Source: Nocardia abscessus NBRC 100374
GTDB lineage: Bacteria > Actinomycetota > Actinomycetes > Mycobacteriales > Mycobacteriaceae
Assembly (NCBI RefSeq): GCF_000308455.1
Contig: NZ_BAFP01000081.1
Location: 1-64,000 of the forward strand
Direction of reading: 5' to 3'
DNA length: 64,000 bases
The translations under genes were made by a program, and so were the position numbers. Below, one piece after another: positions 50,328 through 58,498 of this stretch. Every line of letters begins with the position of its first letter. Position 1 is the first letter of the stretch. The notes beneath the pieces were generated by a model. It saw only the letters and a program-made list of their open reading frames with translations, had not been told where the DNA came from and did not search any database.

Positions 50328-50996
50328 ATGACCAAGCGCAAATACGACCAGGCCGCGCGGGCGGAGGCCGCGGTCCAGACCCGGCGCCGCATTCTGGACG
50401 CCGTCGCCGACCAGCTCCGTGCGGCGCCGACCGAGCCGTTGAGCCTGGACAAAGTCGCCAAGGCCGCCGGTGTGTCACGCTCGACCATCTATGTGGACTT
50501 CGGTTCGCGCGCCGGCCTTTTCGACGCGTTCGTCGCGGATCTGTCCAGCCGCACCGGCTTGCCGGAGCTCACCGCGGCCGTCGACTCGGACGACGTGCGC
50601 GCACACCTGCGGGGCGCGATAGCCACCGCGAGTCGCATGAAGGCCCGCGACCCCGAGATCTATCGCGTGCTGCACGCCATGGACCGCCTCGATCCGTCCT
50701 CGGCCGCCGAAGCGGTGCGGGCGATGGAGGAGGATCGCCGAGGAGGCGTCGCCCACCTGGCACATCGGCTCGCCGCGGCGAACGTACTGCGCGAGGACGT
50801 CTCGGAAGAATGGGCGACCGACGTGCTGTGGATGTTGACCAGCTTCGAAAGCCTCGATCTGCTCATCACCGGTCGCGGCCTGCCCGTCGAGGAGGCGATC
50901 GAGCGGCTGACCGTGACCGCCGAGCGAACATTGTGCCGCCCCGCGGAGTCCGGGGGATCCGGTCGTCCAGCACGCGGCACGACATCGCCACCATGA
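50328..50996 (+). CDS. TetR-family regulator
   Basis: A 222-residue regulator. The ATG at 50328 or the one three codons upstream (50319) are both possible after GCGAGG. HTH: LSLDKVAKAAGVSRSTIYVDFGSRAGLF at about residues 35-62. The C-terminal domain is variable and ends with a disordered Gly/Ser/Pro tail. It is divergent from the membrane-DoxX pair and has two matched palindromes in the spacer, so repression of that operon and of itself is likely. Confidence 0.92.
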   Translation: MTKRKYDQAARAEAAVQTRRRILDAVADQLRAAPTEPLSLDKVAKAAGVSRSTIYVDFGSRAGLFDAFVADLSSRTGLPELTAAVDSDDVRAHLRGAIATASRMKARDPEIYRVLHAMDRLDPSSAAEAVRAMEEDRRGGVAHLAHRLAAANVLREDVSEEWATDVLWMLTSFESLDLLITGRGLPVEEAIERLTVTAERTLCRPAESGGSGRPARGTTSPP

Positions 50997-51153
50997 CACC
51001 GGCTCGCACGGTTCGGCCGGGTTCTGCGTCGGCATCGCCGTGCGGTACCTCGCGTTGGCTCAGGCCACGCCCGACTCCGGCATCTGGCCGGTGACCGCAG
51101 GCTGGGCAGCGGCCGTCGTTGTCGTCGCACCTGGCCGTGGCAGGACCCGGCGA

Positions 51154-51954
51154 CTAAGTCCGATCCGGTCGTTCGTGGACGGTCAGCAGCAGATGGTCGA
51201 ACTGGGTGCGCTGCCGAACCGGCCCTCCGCCCAAGCCAACGACCGCGGCGACGAGTTTGGCCGCCAGGTCGCGAAGTTTGGTGTTGGTTTCCTGGGAGCG
51301 CCACTGCAACACCCCGAACGCCTGCTCGGCGTTGACGCCGTACACGAACATCAGGATGCCTTTGGCCTGCTCGATGACCTCACGCGCGGCCACGACTTCC
51401 GGCAGGGTCTCCTGCAGCACCTTTTGCCGGTTCTCGTCCAGCCGTCCGGTGAGATCGACGTAGTAGCCGGTGGTCCCCACCGTCGCACCGGTCGAGTCGT
51501 GCAACCGATCCCCTACGACCAGCACGTGATGCACCCGGCCGGCCAGATCGATGACGCGGTGACGACTGCAGAACGGCTCCCCGGTCCGCACCGCCGTGGC
51601 CAGCGTTTCCGCTACCGTGGCACGGTCATCCGGGTGCTTGTGCGCGAGCAGCAGCTCCGTGGTCGGTTCCACCGTTCCCGGCGCGTACCCGTGCAACCTC
51701 GCGACCTGTTCCGACCACTCCCACCGCTGGTCGGCAAACCAGAAGCGGAAGCTCCCGATGGTCTCCAGCCCTTGCCTGCCGTTGCCGTCACTCTGCGCCG
51801 CGCTTCCGTTGCCGAGGTCGACTGTCTTCATCGTCACCCGGGCATCCACTCCCCGAGACGCACCGACGACAAGGTCTCGTGTGCCCGTTGGCCGAAGGGC
51901 GTGGGTGTTCTGGCCGGCGCCGTCGGAGTCACTGCCGGCCGAGAGCGTGGTCAT
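51154..51954 (-). CDS. PAS-ANTAR RNA-binding antiterminator-type regulator
   Basis: A 266-residue protein from the ATG at 51954 behind GAGGAGGAAC. The middle part is a PAS domain of the FWFADQRWEWSEQVARLHGYAPG type (about 65-190), with HPDDRATV. The C-terminal ANTAR domain contains AAREVIEQAKGILMFVYGVNAEQAFGVLQ. ANTAR proteins bind paired RNA hairpins and prevent termination, here under PAS-sensed signals (redox, light or ligand). The first 60 residues are low in conserved features. Targets are not visible nearby. The small gene upstream on the same strand may be co-transcribed. Confidence 0.9.
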   Translation of the reverse strand: MTTLSAGSDSDGAGQNTHALRPTGTRDLVVGASRGVDARVTMKTVDLGNGSAAQSDGNGRQGLETIGSFRFWFADQRWEWSEQVARLHGYAPGTVEPTTELLLAHKHPDDRATVAETLATAVRTGEPFCSRHRVIDLAGRVHHVLVVGDRLHDSTGATVGTTGYYVDLTGRLDENRQKVLQETLPEVVAAREVIEQAKGILMFVYGVNAEQAFGVLQWRSQETNTKLRDLAAKLVAAVVGLGGGPVRQRTQFDHLLLTVHERPDRT

Positions 51955-52101
51955 AGCCGTTCCTCCTCGAACGTGATCATGTGTGGAGTCCGGCGAAAGG
52001 GGCGGGTGGGCCCGGAGGACCATGCCGGCCGAGCCCACCCGCCGGAGAATGGGATTCGACGGACTGATGAGTCCCGCGCGAGGCGGGTCCGGGGCAGTCG
52101 G

Positions 52102-52368
52102 CTACCAGCAGCGCAGCATGCGGGCGGGTGGGCTGCGCTGGGTTGCCGGCACCGGCCGCGGGCGCCGTCCCCGTAACCGGGGAGGCTGCCGCGGTCGCGG
52201 TCTACCGCGGTTGCGCGCGTCGCCGGGGCGTTGCCGCCACCGCGCCCTTGCCTCGCACAGGATGTCGTCGACCTCGGCGAACAACTCCTCGAGGTCGGGA
52301 TCCAGTGCGAGCAGCCGGGCATCCAGCCACGACAACTCGGGCGAGCCGATACCGGTCGACACCTCCAC
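52102..52368 (-). CDS. Small protein upstream of the ANTAR gene
   Basis: An 88-residue frame from a GTG at 52368. The first half, SWLDARLLALDPDLEELFAEVDDILCEARARW, is acidic and amphipathic and looks like a real conserved actinobacterial small protein. The second half is Arg/Pro-rich and probably disordered. A promoter and inverted repeat lie directly upstream. The function is unknown; it might be a partner of the ANTAR regulator. Confidence 0.55.
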   Translation of the reverse strand: MEVSTGIGSPELSWLDARLLALDPDLEELFAEVDDILCEARARWRQRPGDARNRGRPRPRQPPRLRGRRPRPVPATQRSPPARMLRCW

Positions 52369-52401
52369 TCACTCTTTCTCTCTCGCGTGTGACTCCAGTT
52401 A

Positions 52402-52423
52402 ATCTGTGCCACCTGACACAGAT
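52402..52423. promoter_or_regulatory. Inverted repeat at the transcription start of the ANTAR operon
   Basis: ATCTGTG, eight bases, CACAGAT forms a perfect 7-bp inverted repeat directly downstream of the -10 box at 52426-52431. That is a classic repressor-operator position. Confidence 0.55.
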
Positions 52424-52425
52424 AT

Positions 52426-52454
52426 TATCTAGCACTCTACATAGAAGGGTGCAA
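52426..52454 (-). promoter_or_regulatory. Sigma-70-type promoter of the ANTAR operon
   Basis: On the minus strand TTGCAC (52454-52449) and TAGATA (52431-52426) are separated by exactly 17 bases within an AT-rich island. The predicted start is about 50 bases before the small-protein GTG. Confidence 0.6.
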
Positions 52455-52685
52455 GTACTCGAGTCAGATAGTGCCGGAACCACACCATCACCGCAGCCAC
52501 GGCGAAGTCCGCTGAACAGCGGCTTGTGAGGCAGAAGGGAAGGGAGTCCTCGAGCGGCCGGCAGGTTCGCTGCCGCCTACGCAACCGCGACACGTCGCGA
52601 TGGCTACCGATGCTCTCGCGGATGCGCCCACTCAGGGCGGGCATCCTCGGCTATGGCCGGGTGCCACCGCGTGATCGAGAGATCG

Positions 52686-53315
52686 TCATCCACCGCACCT
52701 GCGCCAGTTTTCTCGCAAGCCATGCACTTCGGCGCCCGTGAGCGCGGCGAGCAGCACGGCTTCACCGACATTGCCGAGTGGCGGAACCGCCACGGCCGCC
52801 GCGGACGCGAGCAGCAGCCCGGTTCCGAGCAACGGAGACCGCCGCCCCTCGCTGCGCCACAAGACGATTCCCGCGGCGATCAGCACCGCGGTCACCACGA
52901 GCGCGGGTACCGGTGGCGCGGGGGATTCGGCCGAATAACGAAGGGTGTCGGCGAATCGGCGGGGTACGAGTCGCAAGTGCGGCAGTTCCGCGAGCACGCC
53001 CCAAGCCACCAGGGCCACGGTGAGCACCAGCGCCGACCGGCGCCACCGCGGATTCGCTCCGGTGCGGTCGGCCGCCCAGAGGACCAGCAGCGGAGTCAAC
53101 AGGGCGTGGCCGACGAATCGGCCGACACTCGAGGCGTGCAGCAACGGCCCCTCCCCCAGCATCGCTCCGAGCCCGACGACCGCCGAGTCGTAAGCCAGCC
53201 CGATACCCACCAGGCCCAGCAACCAGATCCGGGCGACGCGCGTAGTACGAGCCCACAACAGGAACACGCAGGCCAGCTGCACACAAGCGGTCAGGAGAAG
53301 GACAGCGGACACCAT
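52686..53315 (-). CDS. Multi-pass membrane protein of unknown function
   Basis: A 209-residue protein from an ATG at 53315. Six or seven hydrophobic helices cover it: VSAVLLLTACVQLACVFLLW first, then about 30-50, 65-82, 92-110, 132-150 and 160-195. Conserved-looking GxFVGHALLTPLLVLWAAD suggests a family, but I do not recognise it. It has no obvious partner gene; the Pro-rich protein at 53449 is divergent. Confidence 0.72.
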   Translation of the reverse strand: MVSAVLLLTACVQLACVFLLWARTTRVARIWLLGLVGIGLAYDSAVVGLGAMLGEGPLLHASSVGRFVGHALLTPLLVLWAADRTGANPRWRRSALVLTVALVAWGVLAELPHLRLVPRRFADTLRYSAESPAPPVPALVVTAVLIAAGIVLWRSEGRRSPLLGTGLLLASAAAVAVPPLGNVGEAVLLAALTGAEVHGLRENWRRCGG

Positions 53316-53448
53316 AACGATCTGGAGAGTACCGGGGCTTTTCCGAAAGCCTCCTCTGTGCGCACGGTGACGGTGCGGGAATCACGGCAGTCCGGAACGG
53401 CGCTTTCGAACGCTGCCCGGGAGATCGTGTCACCGATATGCTCGGTCG

Positions 53449-53883
53449 GTGCCGAACGATCCGCACGTGCCCGGCCCAGGCTTCGGGCCGCGTCCACCGA
53501 GCCCACCACCCCTGCCGAGTCAGCAACCGCCGTACCCGGACCAATTCGGGCGGCCCTCGAATCAGCCGCCTCAGTTCCACGACGGTCCACCCTCAGCGTG
53601 GCCCCAGCATCCGCCGAACGCTTCCGTCGTGCCCTCCAAGGGAATCGGGTTCGCCGTGATCGCCTTGATTCTCGGTGTTGCCGGGTTGGTCGTGCCCTTT
53701 CTCCCGATCGACCTTTGGGAGGTTCGTCAGTACGTGGCATATGTGTTCGCGCTGCCCGGACTCATCTTCGGCATTGTCGGCTGCGCCGGTCCGCGCAAAG
53801 GCAAGGCTGTGGCGATCACCGGCTCGGTATTCTGCGTACTGGCGCTGGGGATTTGGATGGTATCCGCTGCTGTGCAGCTGTGA
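53449..53883 (+). CDS. Pro-rich N-terminus, C-terminal membrane protein
   Basis: A 144-residue protein from a GTG at 53449. The first 60 residues are Pro/Gln/Ser-rich and disordered. Three hydrophobic segments follow (about 66-85, 92-110 and 118-142). This DUF4190-like layout is very common in actinobacteria and has no assigned function. Confidence 0.72.
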   Translation: MPNDPHVPGPGFGPRPPSPPPLPSQQPPYPDQFGRPSNQPPQFHDGPPSAWPQHPPNASVVPSKGIGFAVIALILGVAGLVVPFLPIDLWEVRQYVAYVFALPGLIFGIVGCAGPRKGKAVAITGSVFCVLALGIWMVSAAVQL

Positions 53884-53962
53884 TCGGCGCCCTGCGCCGT
53901 CCGGGAAGAGGATGTTCGACTCCGCACAACCGACCTCGGCTTCGCTGCGACCAGGGGGTGAA

Positions 53963-54679
53963 ATGCGATCGACAATGGTGCCCGCCGATGACGGGACCTT
54001 GCTGCACGTCGGTGTCACGGGAGAGGGTCCGGATGTCGTGGTTCTATCGGGTGGACCGGGCTCCGTCCACTACCTCGAGGACGACCGGCTGGCACCTCGC
54101 GGGATGCGGGCCTGGTACCCGGAGCCGAGAGGTGTCGGACGCTCCGGCGGTGGGCCGCACGACCTCGTCCGGGCAGTAGCCGATATCGAAGCGGTGCGGC
54201 GGGCCGCAGGGATCGACAGCTGGGTGGTGCTCGGCCATTCCTGGGGCTCGGACCTGGCGGTGCGTTACGCGTTGGATCATCCCGACCGAGTCGGATCCGT
54301 GGTCGGCGTCGCAGGACACGGACTACACAAGGACCGCACCTGGTCCCAGGCATACGAGTCCGCGCGGCACCTGGAAACCGACATCGAGATCGACTGGGCA
54401 GCAGACGTTCACGCCGCACTGAGCGCGTCGTTCGTGCAGTGGATTCAAGAACCCGACCTGCTCCGCCGACTGGCCGACTCCGATGTCGCCATGACGTTCA
54501 TCGCCCCGCAGCACGACATCCGTCCGTCCTGGCCACTGCGGCAACTCGCCGCCTTGATCCCGCACGGCAAGTTCGAGGAGCTCCCCGGAGTCACGCACAA
54601 CCTGTGGTCGACCGATCCGCAGGTGTGGGTCGACCTCGTCACAAGAGCATGCACGGCGACGACACCACCGAAGTCGTAG
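53963..54679 (+). CDS. Alpha/beta hydrolase, proline-iminopeptidase-like
   Basis: A 238-residue hydrolase from the ATG at 53963 behind CAGGGGGTG. The oxyanion block is VVVLSGGPGSVHYL (about 26-39), the nucleophile elbow GHSWGS (about 93-98) and the final His in LPGVTHNLW (about 215). The HGGPG-type motif and elbow match the proline iminopeptidase/epoxide-hydrolase group, but the cap domain is short. The exact substrate is unknown; the protein is cytosolic. Confidence 0.85.
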   Translation: MRSTMVPADDGTLLHVGVTGEGPDVVVLSGGPGSVHYLEDDRLAPRGMRAWYPEPRGVGRSGGGPHDLVRAVADIEAVRRAAGIDSWVVLGHSWGSDLAVRYALDHPDRVGSVVGVAGHGLHKDRTWSQAYESARHLETDIEIDWAADVHAALSASFVQWIQEPDLLRRLADSDVAMTFIAPQHDIRPSWPLRQLAALIPHGKFEELPGVTHNLWSTDPQVWVDLVTRACTATTPPKS

Positions 54680-54721
54680 TTCGATTGCGCAGCTCCACTA
54701 CGGGGGCACAGAATTGCCTCC

Positions 54722-55231
54722 ATGACTGGGGGTTCGAGTCGACCGTTATTGTTCCTGGACGTCGATGGAACATTGCTTCCCTGCGGTACTGCCGGTTCCC
54801 CGGTACGCGAGGTGGACTGGTCCACCTGGCAGCAGCCATCGAATCCGCTCCTGTCCCGGCTGACTCGCAGCCTCGGCGACCGACTGTTGGCACTGGGCTG
54901 TGAGCTTATGTGGGCCACCGGGTGGGGCGAGGACGCCAACCGCGTCCTCGCTCCGATCCTCGGTCTGCCACAGCTGCCGGTGGTGGCATTGCCCGAATAT
55001 CCCGTCGGCGACTACTACGACGACGAGTTGCACTGGAAAACCCGGACTTTAGTCGAGATGGCCGCCGGAAGATCGTTCATCTGGATCGACGACGAGATCA
55101 GACAGCAGGACTGGACTTGGGTCTGCGGGAACCACCCCGGCCGCGCCCTCCTCCATCGTGTCGACGGCCTCCAGGGTCTTCTCGACGCCGACTTCACAAC
55201 TCTCACCGACTGGCTGCGGGCATCGCCGTAG
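54722..55231 (+). CDS. HAD-domain protein
   Basis: A 169-residue protein with the HAD nucleophile motif LLFLDVDGTLLP at the N-terminus, a Thr motif II in MWATGWGEDAN and the acidic motif IV in FIWIDDEI. There is no sizeable cap domain, so it resembles small actinobacterial HAD proteins acting on phosphorylated metabolites or polynucleotide ends. The substrate is not predicted. Confidence 0.85.
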   Translation: MTGGSSRPLLFLDVDGTLLPCGTAGSPVREVDWSTWQQPSNPLLSRLTRSLGDRLLALGCELMWATGWGEDANRVLAPILGLPQLPVVALPEYPVGDYYDDELHWKTRTLVEMAAGRSFIWIDDEIRQQDWTWVCGNHPGRALLHRVDGLQGLLDADFTTLTDWLRASP

Positions 55232-55317
55232 GTGTCCAGCCGTCTGGCCGCCGTTTCGAAGCCGTCATCGCAGAGAGTGCGCACGAGTCGCGTCGTGGAA
55301 CCGATGTCGTCCGGACA

Positions 55318-55932
55318 TCACACCTGGGCGGTGCGGCCGGTCGCGAGGGCGGCGGCGATGTCGACGGCGCGGCGAGCCTGGTAACCGGCCGCCTGCAACG
55401 CCACGGTGCCGGGTAGGCCATCGCGCGCCACGTGGGAGGCGCCGTATGGGTTTCCCGACTCGAATTGAACAGGGTCGGTGTAGCCGGGGGGCACGATGAT
55501 GCCGCCCCAGTGGTAGAAGGTGTTCGCGAGCGCCAAGAGGGTCGATTCCTGTCCGCCGTGGGCGGTGTTGCTGGCGGTGAATGCCGAGTACACCTTCCCG
55601 GCGAGTCCGCCCTGCGCCCACAGCGGACCGGTGGTTTCGATGAATGCCCTGAGCTGGCTGGCCGGGTTGCCGAAGCGGGTGGGCGTGCCGAACAGCACCA
55701 CATCGGCCCAAGCCAGATCGTCGAGGCCGGCTTCGTCGATGTCGGCGGTGTCTCGGAGATGTCGGCTCCACGCCGGGTTGGCGTCGACCGCTGCCGGTGG
55801 GGCCGATTCGAGAACTCTGCGCAGCCGCACCTGTGCGCCGGCCTTCTCCGCGCCTTCGACTGCGGCTTGCGCCAAAGCATGCACGTTGCCGGTGGCGCTG
55901 TAGTAGATGATCGCGGCGTTCACGGGTTCCAT
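55318..55932 (-). CDS. wrbA: NAD(P)H:quinone oxidoreductase, WrbA-type flavodoxin
   Basis: A 204-residue flavodoxin-fold protein from the ATG at 55932. FMN phosphate loop: IIYYSATGNVHALA (residues 7-20). The WrbA signatures VLFGTPTRFGNPASQLRAFI, SAFTASNTAHGGQESTLLAL and FYHWGGIIVPPGY follow. WrbA reduces quinones by two electrons and protects from redox cycling. It is divergent from an ECF41 sigma factor, and a near-consensus ECF41 promoter points at it, so it is probably a direct target of that sigma. Confidence 0.93.
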   Translation of the reverse strand: MEPVNAAIIYYSATGNVHALAQAAVEGAEKAGAQVRLRRVLESAPPAAVDANPAWSRHLRDTADIDEAGLDDLAWADVVLFGTPTRFGNPASQLRAFIETTGPLWAQGGLAGKVYSAFTASNTAHGGQESTLLALANTFYHWGGIIVPPGYTDPVQFESGNPYGASHVARDGLPGTVALQAAGYQARRAVDIAAALATGRTAQV

Positions 55933-55973
55933 GGCCGGTTTCCTTCCTTCGCTGGTGTTCCTCCGATCAGTCC

Positions 55974-56000
55974 GACGACGCAACCCTTCGGAATGTGAGT
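55974..56000 (-). promoter_or_regulatory. ECF41-type promoter for wrbA
   Basis: On the minus strand ACTCACA (56000-55994) and CGTC (55977-55974) are separated by exactly 16 bases. The published ECF41 consensus, as I recall it, is TGTCACA-N16-CGTC. Confidence 0.65.
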
Positions 56001-56011
56001 CGACACGCCGA

Positions 56012-56038
56012 TCTCACACTTCGGTGCGCTGTTTCGTC
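56012..56038 (+). promoter_or_regulatory. ECF41-type promoter for the sigma factor gene
   Basis: TCTCACA (56012-56018), 16 bases, CGTC (56035-56038). It has the same TCACA-N16-CGTC layout as the opposite-strand promoter 12 bases away and lies 42 bases before the sigma start codon. Confidence 0.7.
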
Positions 56039-56079
56039 GGACTTATGACGGCAGACGCGACCAGAGGAGCCGGCTACCC

Positions 56080-57015
56080 ATGACCACCCGATCCGCCCCG
56101 GCAGAGGGCCGGGCCGATCCGAGCCTGGCTGCGATCATGAGCGAGCGGCGCGGGCTGATCAATCTCGCGTACCGGCTGCTCGGCTCGCTGGCCGAGGCCG
56201 AAGATGTCGTACAGGAGACCTACGCCCGCTGGTACGCCATGTCCCGCCGTCGGCAGGAGGCGATCGAATCTCCCGGCGCCTGGCTGACGAGGGTCGCCGG
56301 CCGCATCTGCCTCGACCAGCTCGGCTCGGCACGCTCCCGCAGAGAGCGATATGTGGGCGAATGGGTCCCCGAGCCGCTGCCCGAGCGCACGGAGTGGATC
56401 AATGGATGGTCTCGTGGCGCCACGGACGACCCCGCCGACCGAGTCACCCTCGACGAGTCGATCAACATGGCATTCCTGGTCGTGCTCGAATCGATGACCC
56501 CAGCCGAGCGGGTCGCGTTCATCCTCCACGATGTATTCGGCTTTCCTTTCGCCGAAGTGGCCGAAATAGTCGGCCGTAGCCCGGCAGCCTGTCGGCAGCT
56601 GGCCTCCTCTGCCCGTCGGCGCGTTCGCGCGTCTCAGGGCCCCCCGGTGCCGGAAGGCCGGCGGGCCCGAATCGTCAGGGACTTCAAGCGGGCATGGGAA
56701 GCCAAGGACATCGATGCCCTGATCGGTCTCCTCGACCCCGATGCCAGGGCGATCGGGGACAGCGGCGGACTCGCCAGCGCCGAACTCCGCCCGGTCGAAG
56801 GTAGTGGACCGATCGCGCGTACCCTTCTCGACGTCGTCGAAAAGGTAACCGACATGACGTTTTCGGAGCGTACGGTCAACGGTCAGCCCGGATTGGTAGC
56901 TCAGCAAGACGGCGTCACGGTGACCGTGATCGCGTTCGATTTCTCCGGCGACCGGATCACACGCATCTGGGCAGTTCGCAACCCGGACAAGCTCCGGACC
57001 TGGACAACGGGTTAG
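56080..57015 (+). CDS. ECF41 sigma factor with SnoaL-like C-terminal extension (SigJ type)
   Basis: A 311-residue sigma factor. Region 2 spans about residues 20-90 (LINLAYRLLGSLAEAEDVVQETYARW), and region 4 about 140-195 (LTPAERVAFILHD-like block, then PFAEVAEIVGRSPAACRQLASRARRRV-like helix-turn-helix). The 110-residue C-terminal extension has the SnoaL-like fold seen in ECF41 sigmas, with the D-x-GG motif in GDSGGLASA and the closing NPDKLR. In ECF41 proteins this extension replaces an anti-sigma factor and modulates activity. Usual neighbours are carboxymuconolactone decarboxylase or oxidoreductase genes; here wrbA takes that place. Confidence 0.92.
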   Translation: MTTRSAPAEGRADPSLAAIMSERRGLINLAYRLLGSLAEAEDVVQETYARWYAMSRRRQEAIESPGAWLTRVAGRICLDQLGSARSRRERYVGEWVPEPLPERTEWINGWSRGATDDPADRVTLDESINMAFLVVLESMTPAERVAFILHDVFGFPFAEVAEIVGRSPAACRQLASSARRRVRASQGPPVPEGRRARIVRDFKRAWEAKDIDALIGLLDPDARAIGDSGGLASAELRPVEGSGPIARTLLDVVEKVTDMTFSERTVNGQPGLVAQQDGVTVTVIAFDFSGDRITRIWAVRNPDKLRTWTTG

Positions 57016-57176
57016 GGCTGCTTGACGGCATGCAGAACTCGCAGCCCTCCGGGCCCGATGTCGTCGTGGTGGATACTCAGGCCCGCCGCGCGGCACTGAG
57101 CGGCCACCCACTGGTGCGGCAGCCGGAGTTTGGGGTAGCTGCCGGTGGAACCCCGGACCGGCCTCGACCGGCAGAA
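57012..57176 (-). pseudogene. C-terminal fragment of a methyltransferase-like gene
   Basis: A 54-codon minus frame ends in PKLRLPHQWVAAQCRAAGLS followed by IHHDDIGPGGLRVLHAVK and a stop. It looks like genuine protein, of the kind found at the end of class I methyltransferases, but there is a stop just upstream and no start. It is wedged between the sigma gene, whose stop it overlaps, and the mannosyltransferase on the same strand. It is interpreted as a gene remnant. Confidence 0.4.
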
Positions 57177-58454
57177 TCAGCGACGGGCCGCTGTCGCCCA
57201 CAGCCGTAGTGGGTCCGGAGTGACAGCGTGGCGCTCACGATCGCCGACGGCCTTCGGCAGTTCCGCGTATTCGCGAGAGGTTCGAGACCTGTGGCGGCAC
57301 AGCAGCGCAACCGACCACACCGTCGCCCAGAGCAGCATCCCGTTGCGCACTGTGAGAACGATTACTCCCGGCCAGCTTCCGGTGGCCACCCGGTCGTAGA
57401 GGAACGGGAATTCCACCTGACTCACCAGCGCTGTCGCCAGTACCAGTCCCAGCACCGGCCGCTGCGTGGTGCGCGAGTCGAGCGCGCAGACCGAGGCCAC
57501 CGCCACCGCCCACACCAGGTATTGCGGGCTGAGTACCCTGCTGGTCACCAAAGCGAGCAGCACCGCGGCCAACACCAGATCCGCTGCCGGTGGCCGGATG
57601 CGCCACCAGATGACCAGCAACACCGCGCCGCCGAGGACCGTGGCCGCCACGCACCCCCGAGCCACGGCGGACACCGCAGGCCCGGACAACTCCTCGGCCC
57701 CGTAACGATGCACGATGGTCCAGCCGCCGTTCACCAGCCGAGCGATCAACAGCGGTGTGGCAGCGGGCGATTCGATCTGCAACCCACGCTGCGACTGGAA
57801 CCGCAGGAAAGACCACGCACCCGGACCCAACGCTGTCAATCCCACGGTCACCGTCACACCGACACCCGCCATCACGGCACTCATCCGCCACAGCGCTCGC
57901 CGGCGCAATCCCAGCACGACCACCACCGGCCACAGTTTCAGCAACGCGCCCGCGGCAGCGGCCGCACCGGCCGCCGCCGGACGGCGCATCGACCACAGCA
58001 GCGCCGCGACCGCGGTCGCGGCCACGATCAGATCGAATCGGCCATAACAGACCCGGCCCAGTAACGCCACCCCCACCGTCCACAGCCACGGCCCGGCCTG
58101 CGCCGTCTCCCAGCCGGTGCGCCGGGCCGCCCGGATCAACAAGCCCAGTACGCCCGCGTCCGCCGCGGCCACCAGCGCGAAGAATATCCAGTTGTAGCCG
58201 AGCCCGCCGCCGATCAGCCAAGGCACCACCAGCAATGCACCCGCTCCGGGCGGGTACTGCCACCGCTCGTCGTCCAGCGGGAAAGCGTTCCGGTCCACGA
58301 TGAACTCGGCCCATCCGCGGTACAGGGTCAAGTCCGCGGCCGAGGCATCCCAGATGCTGTGCGGCAGGACCGTCACCCCCGTGAACACCACCATCAGAAT
58401 CCGGGTGACCACCCACACCAACCACAACCTCGATACCGACGACCACCCACGCAC
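57177..58454 (-). CDS. GT87-family membrane mannosyltransferase
   Basis: A 425-residue protein from a GTG at 58454, with about ten membrane helices. It has a GT-C layout: first loop after helix 1 contains DLTLYRGWAEF and then WQYPPGAGALL, matching the polyprenol-phosphate-mannose-dependent alpha-1,2-mannosyltransferases of GT87 (formerly DUF2029). The aspartate in the first loop (ASAADLTLY) is the presumed catalytic base. These enzymes build lipomannan and arabinomannan branches in mycolic-acid bacteria. The acceptor here is not shown. Confidence 0.88.
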   Translation of the reverse strand: MRGWSSVSRLWLVWVVTRILMVVFTGVTVLPHSIWDASAADLTLYRGWAEFIVDRNAFPLDDERWQYPPGAGALLVVPWLIGGGLGYNWIFFALVAAADAGVLGLLIRAARRTGWETAQAGPWLWTVGVALLGRVCYGRFDLIVAATAVAALLWSMRRPAAAGAAAAAGALLKLWPVVVVLGLRRRALWRMSAVMAGVGVTVTVGLTALGPGAWSFLRFQSQRGLQIESPAATPLLIARLVNGGWTIVHRYGAEELSGPAVSAVARGCVAATVLGGAVLLVIWWRIRPPAADLVLAAVLLALVTSRVLSPQYLVWAVAVASVCALDSRTTQRPVLGLVLATALVSQVEFPFLYDRVATGSWPGVIVLTVRNGMLLWATVWSVALLCRHRSRTSREYAELPKAVGDRERHAVTPDPLRLWATAARR

Positions 58455-58498
58455 AAGGCCGCAGCCTATCCACCGCGACAGACGGATGGCTAAACCTC

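Noticed and set aside
54728..54742. GGGGGTTCGAGTC, resembling a tRNA 3' half
   Set aside because: No cloverleaf partner sequence upstream; it is the start region of the HAD gene.
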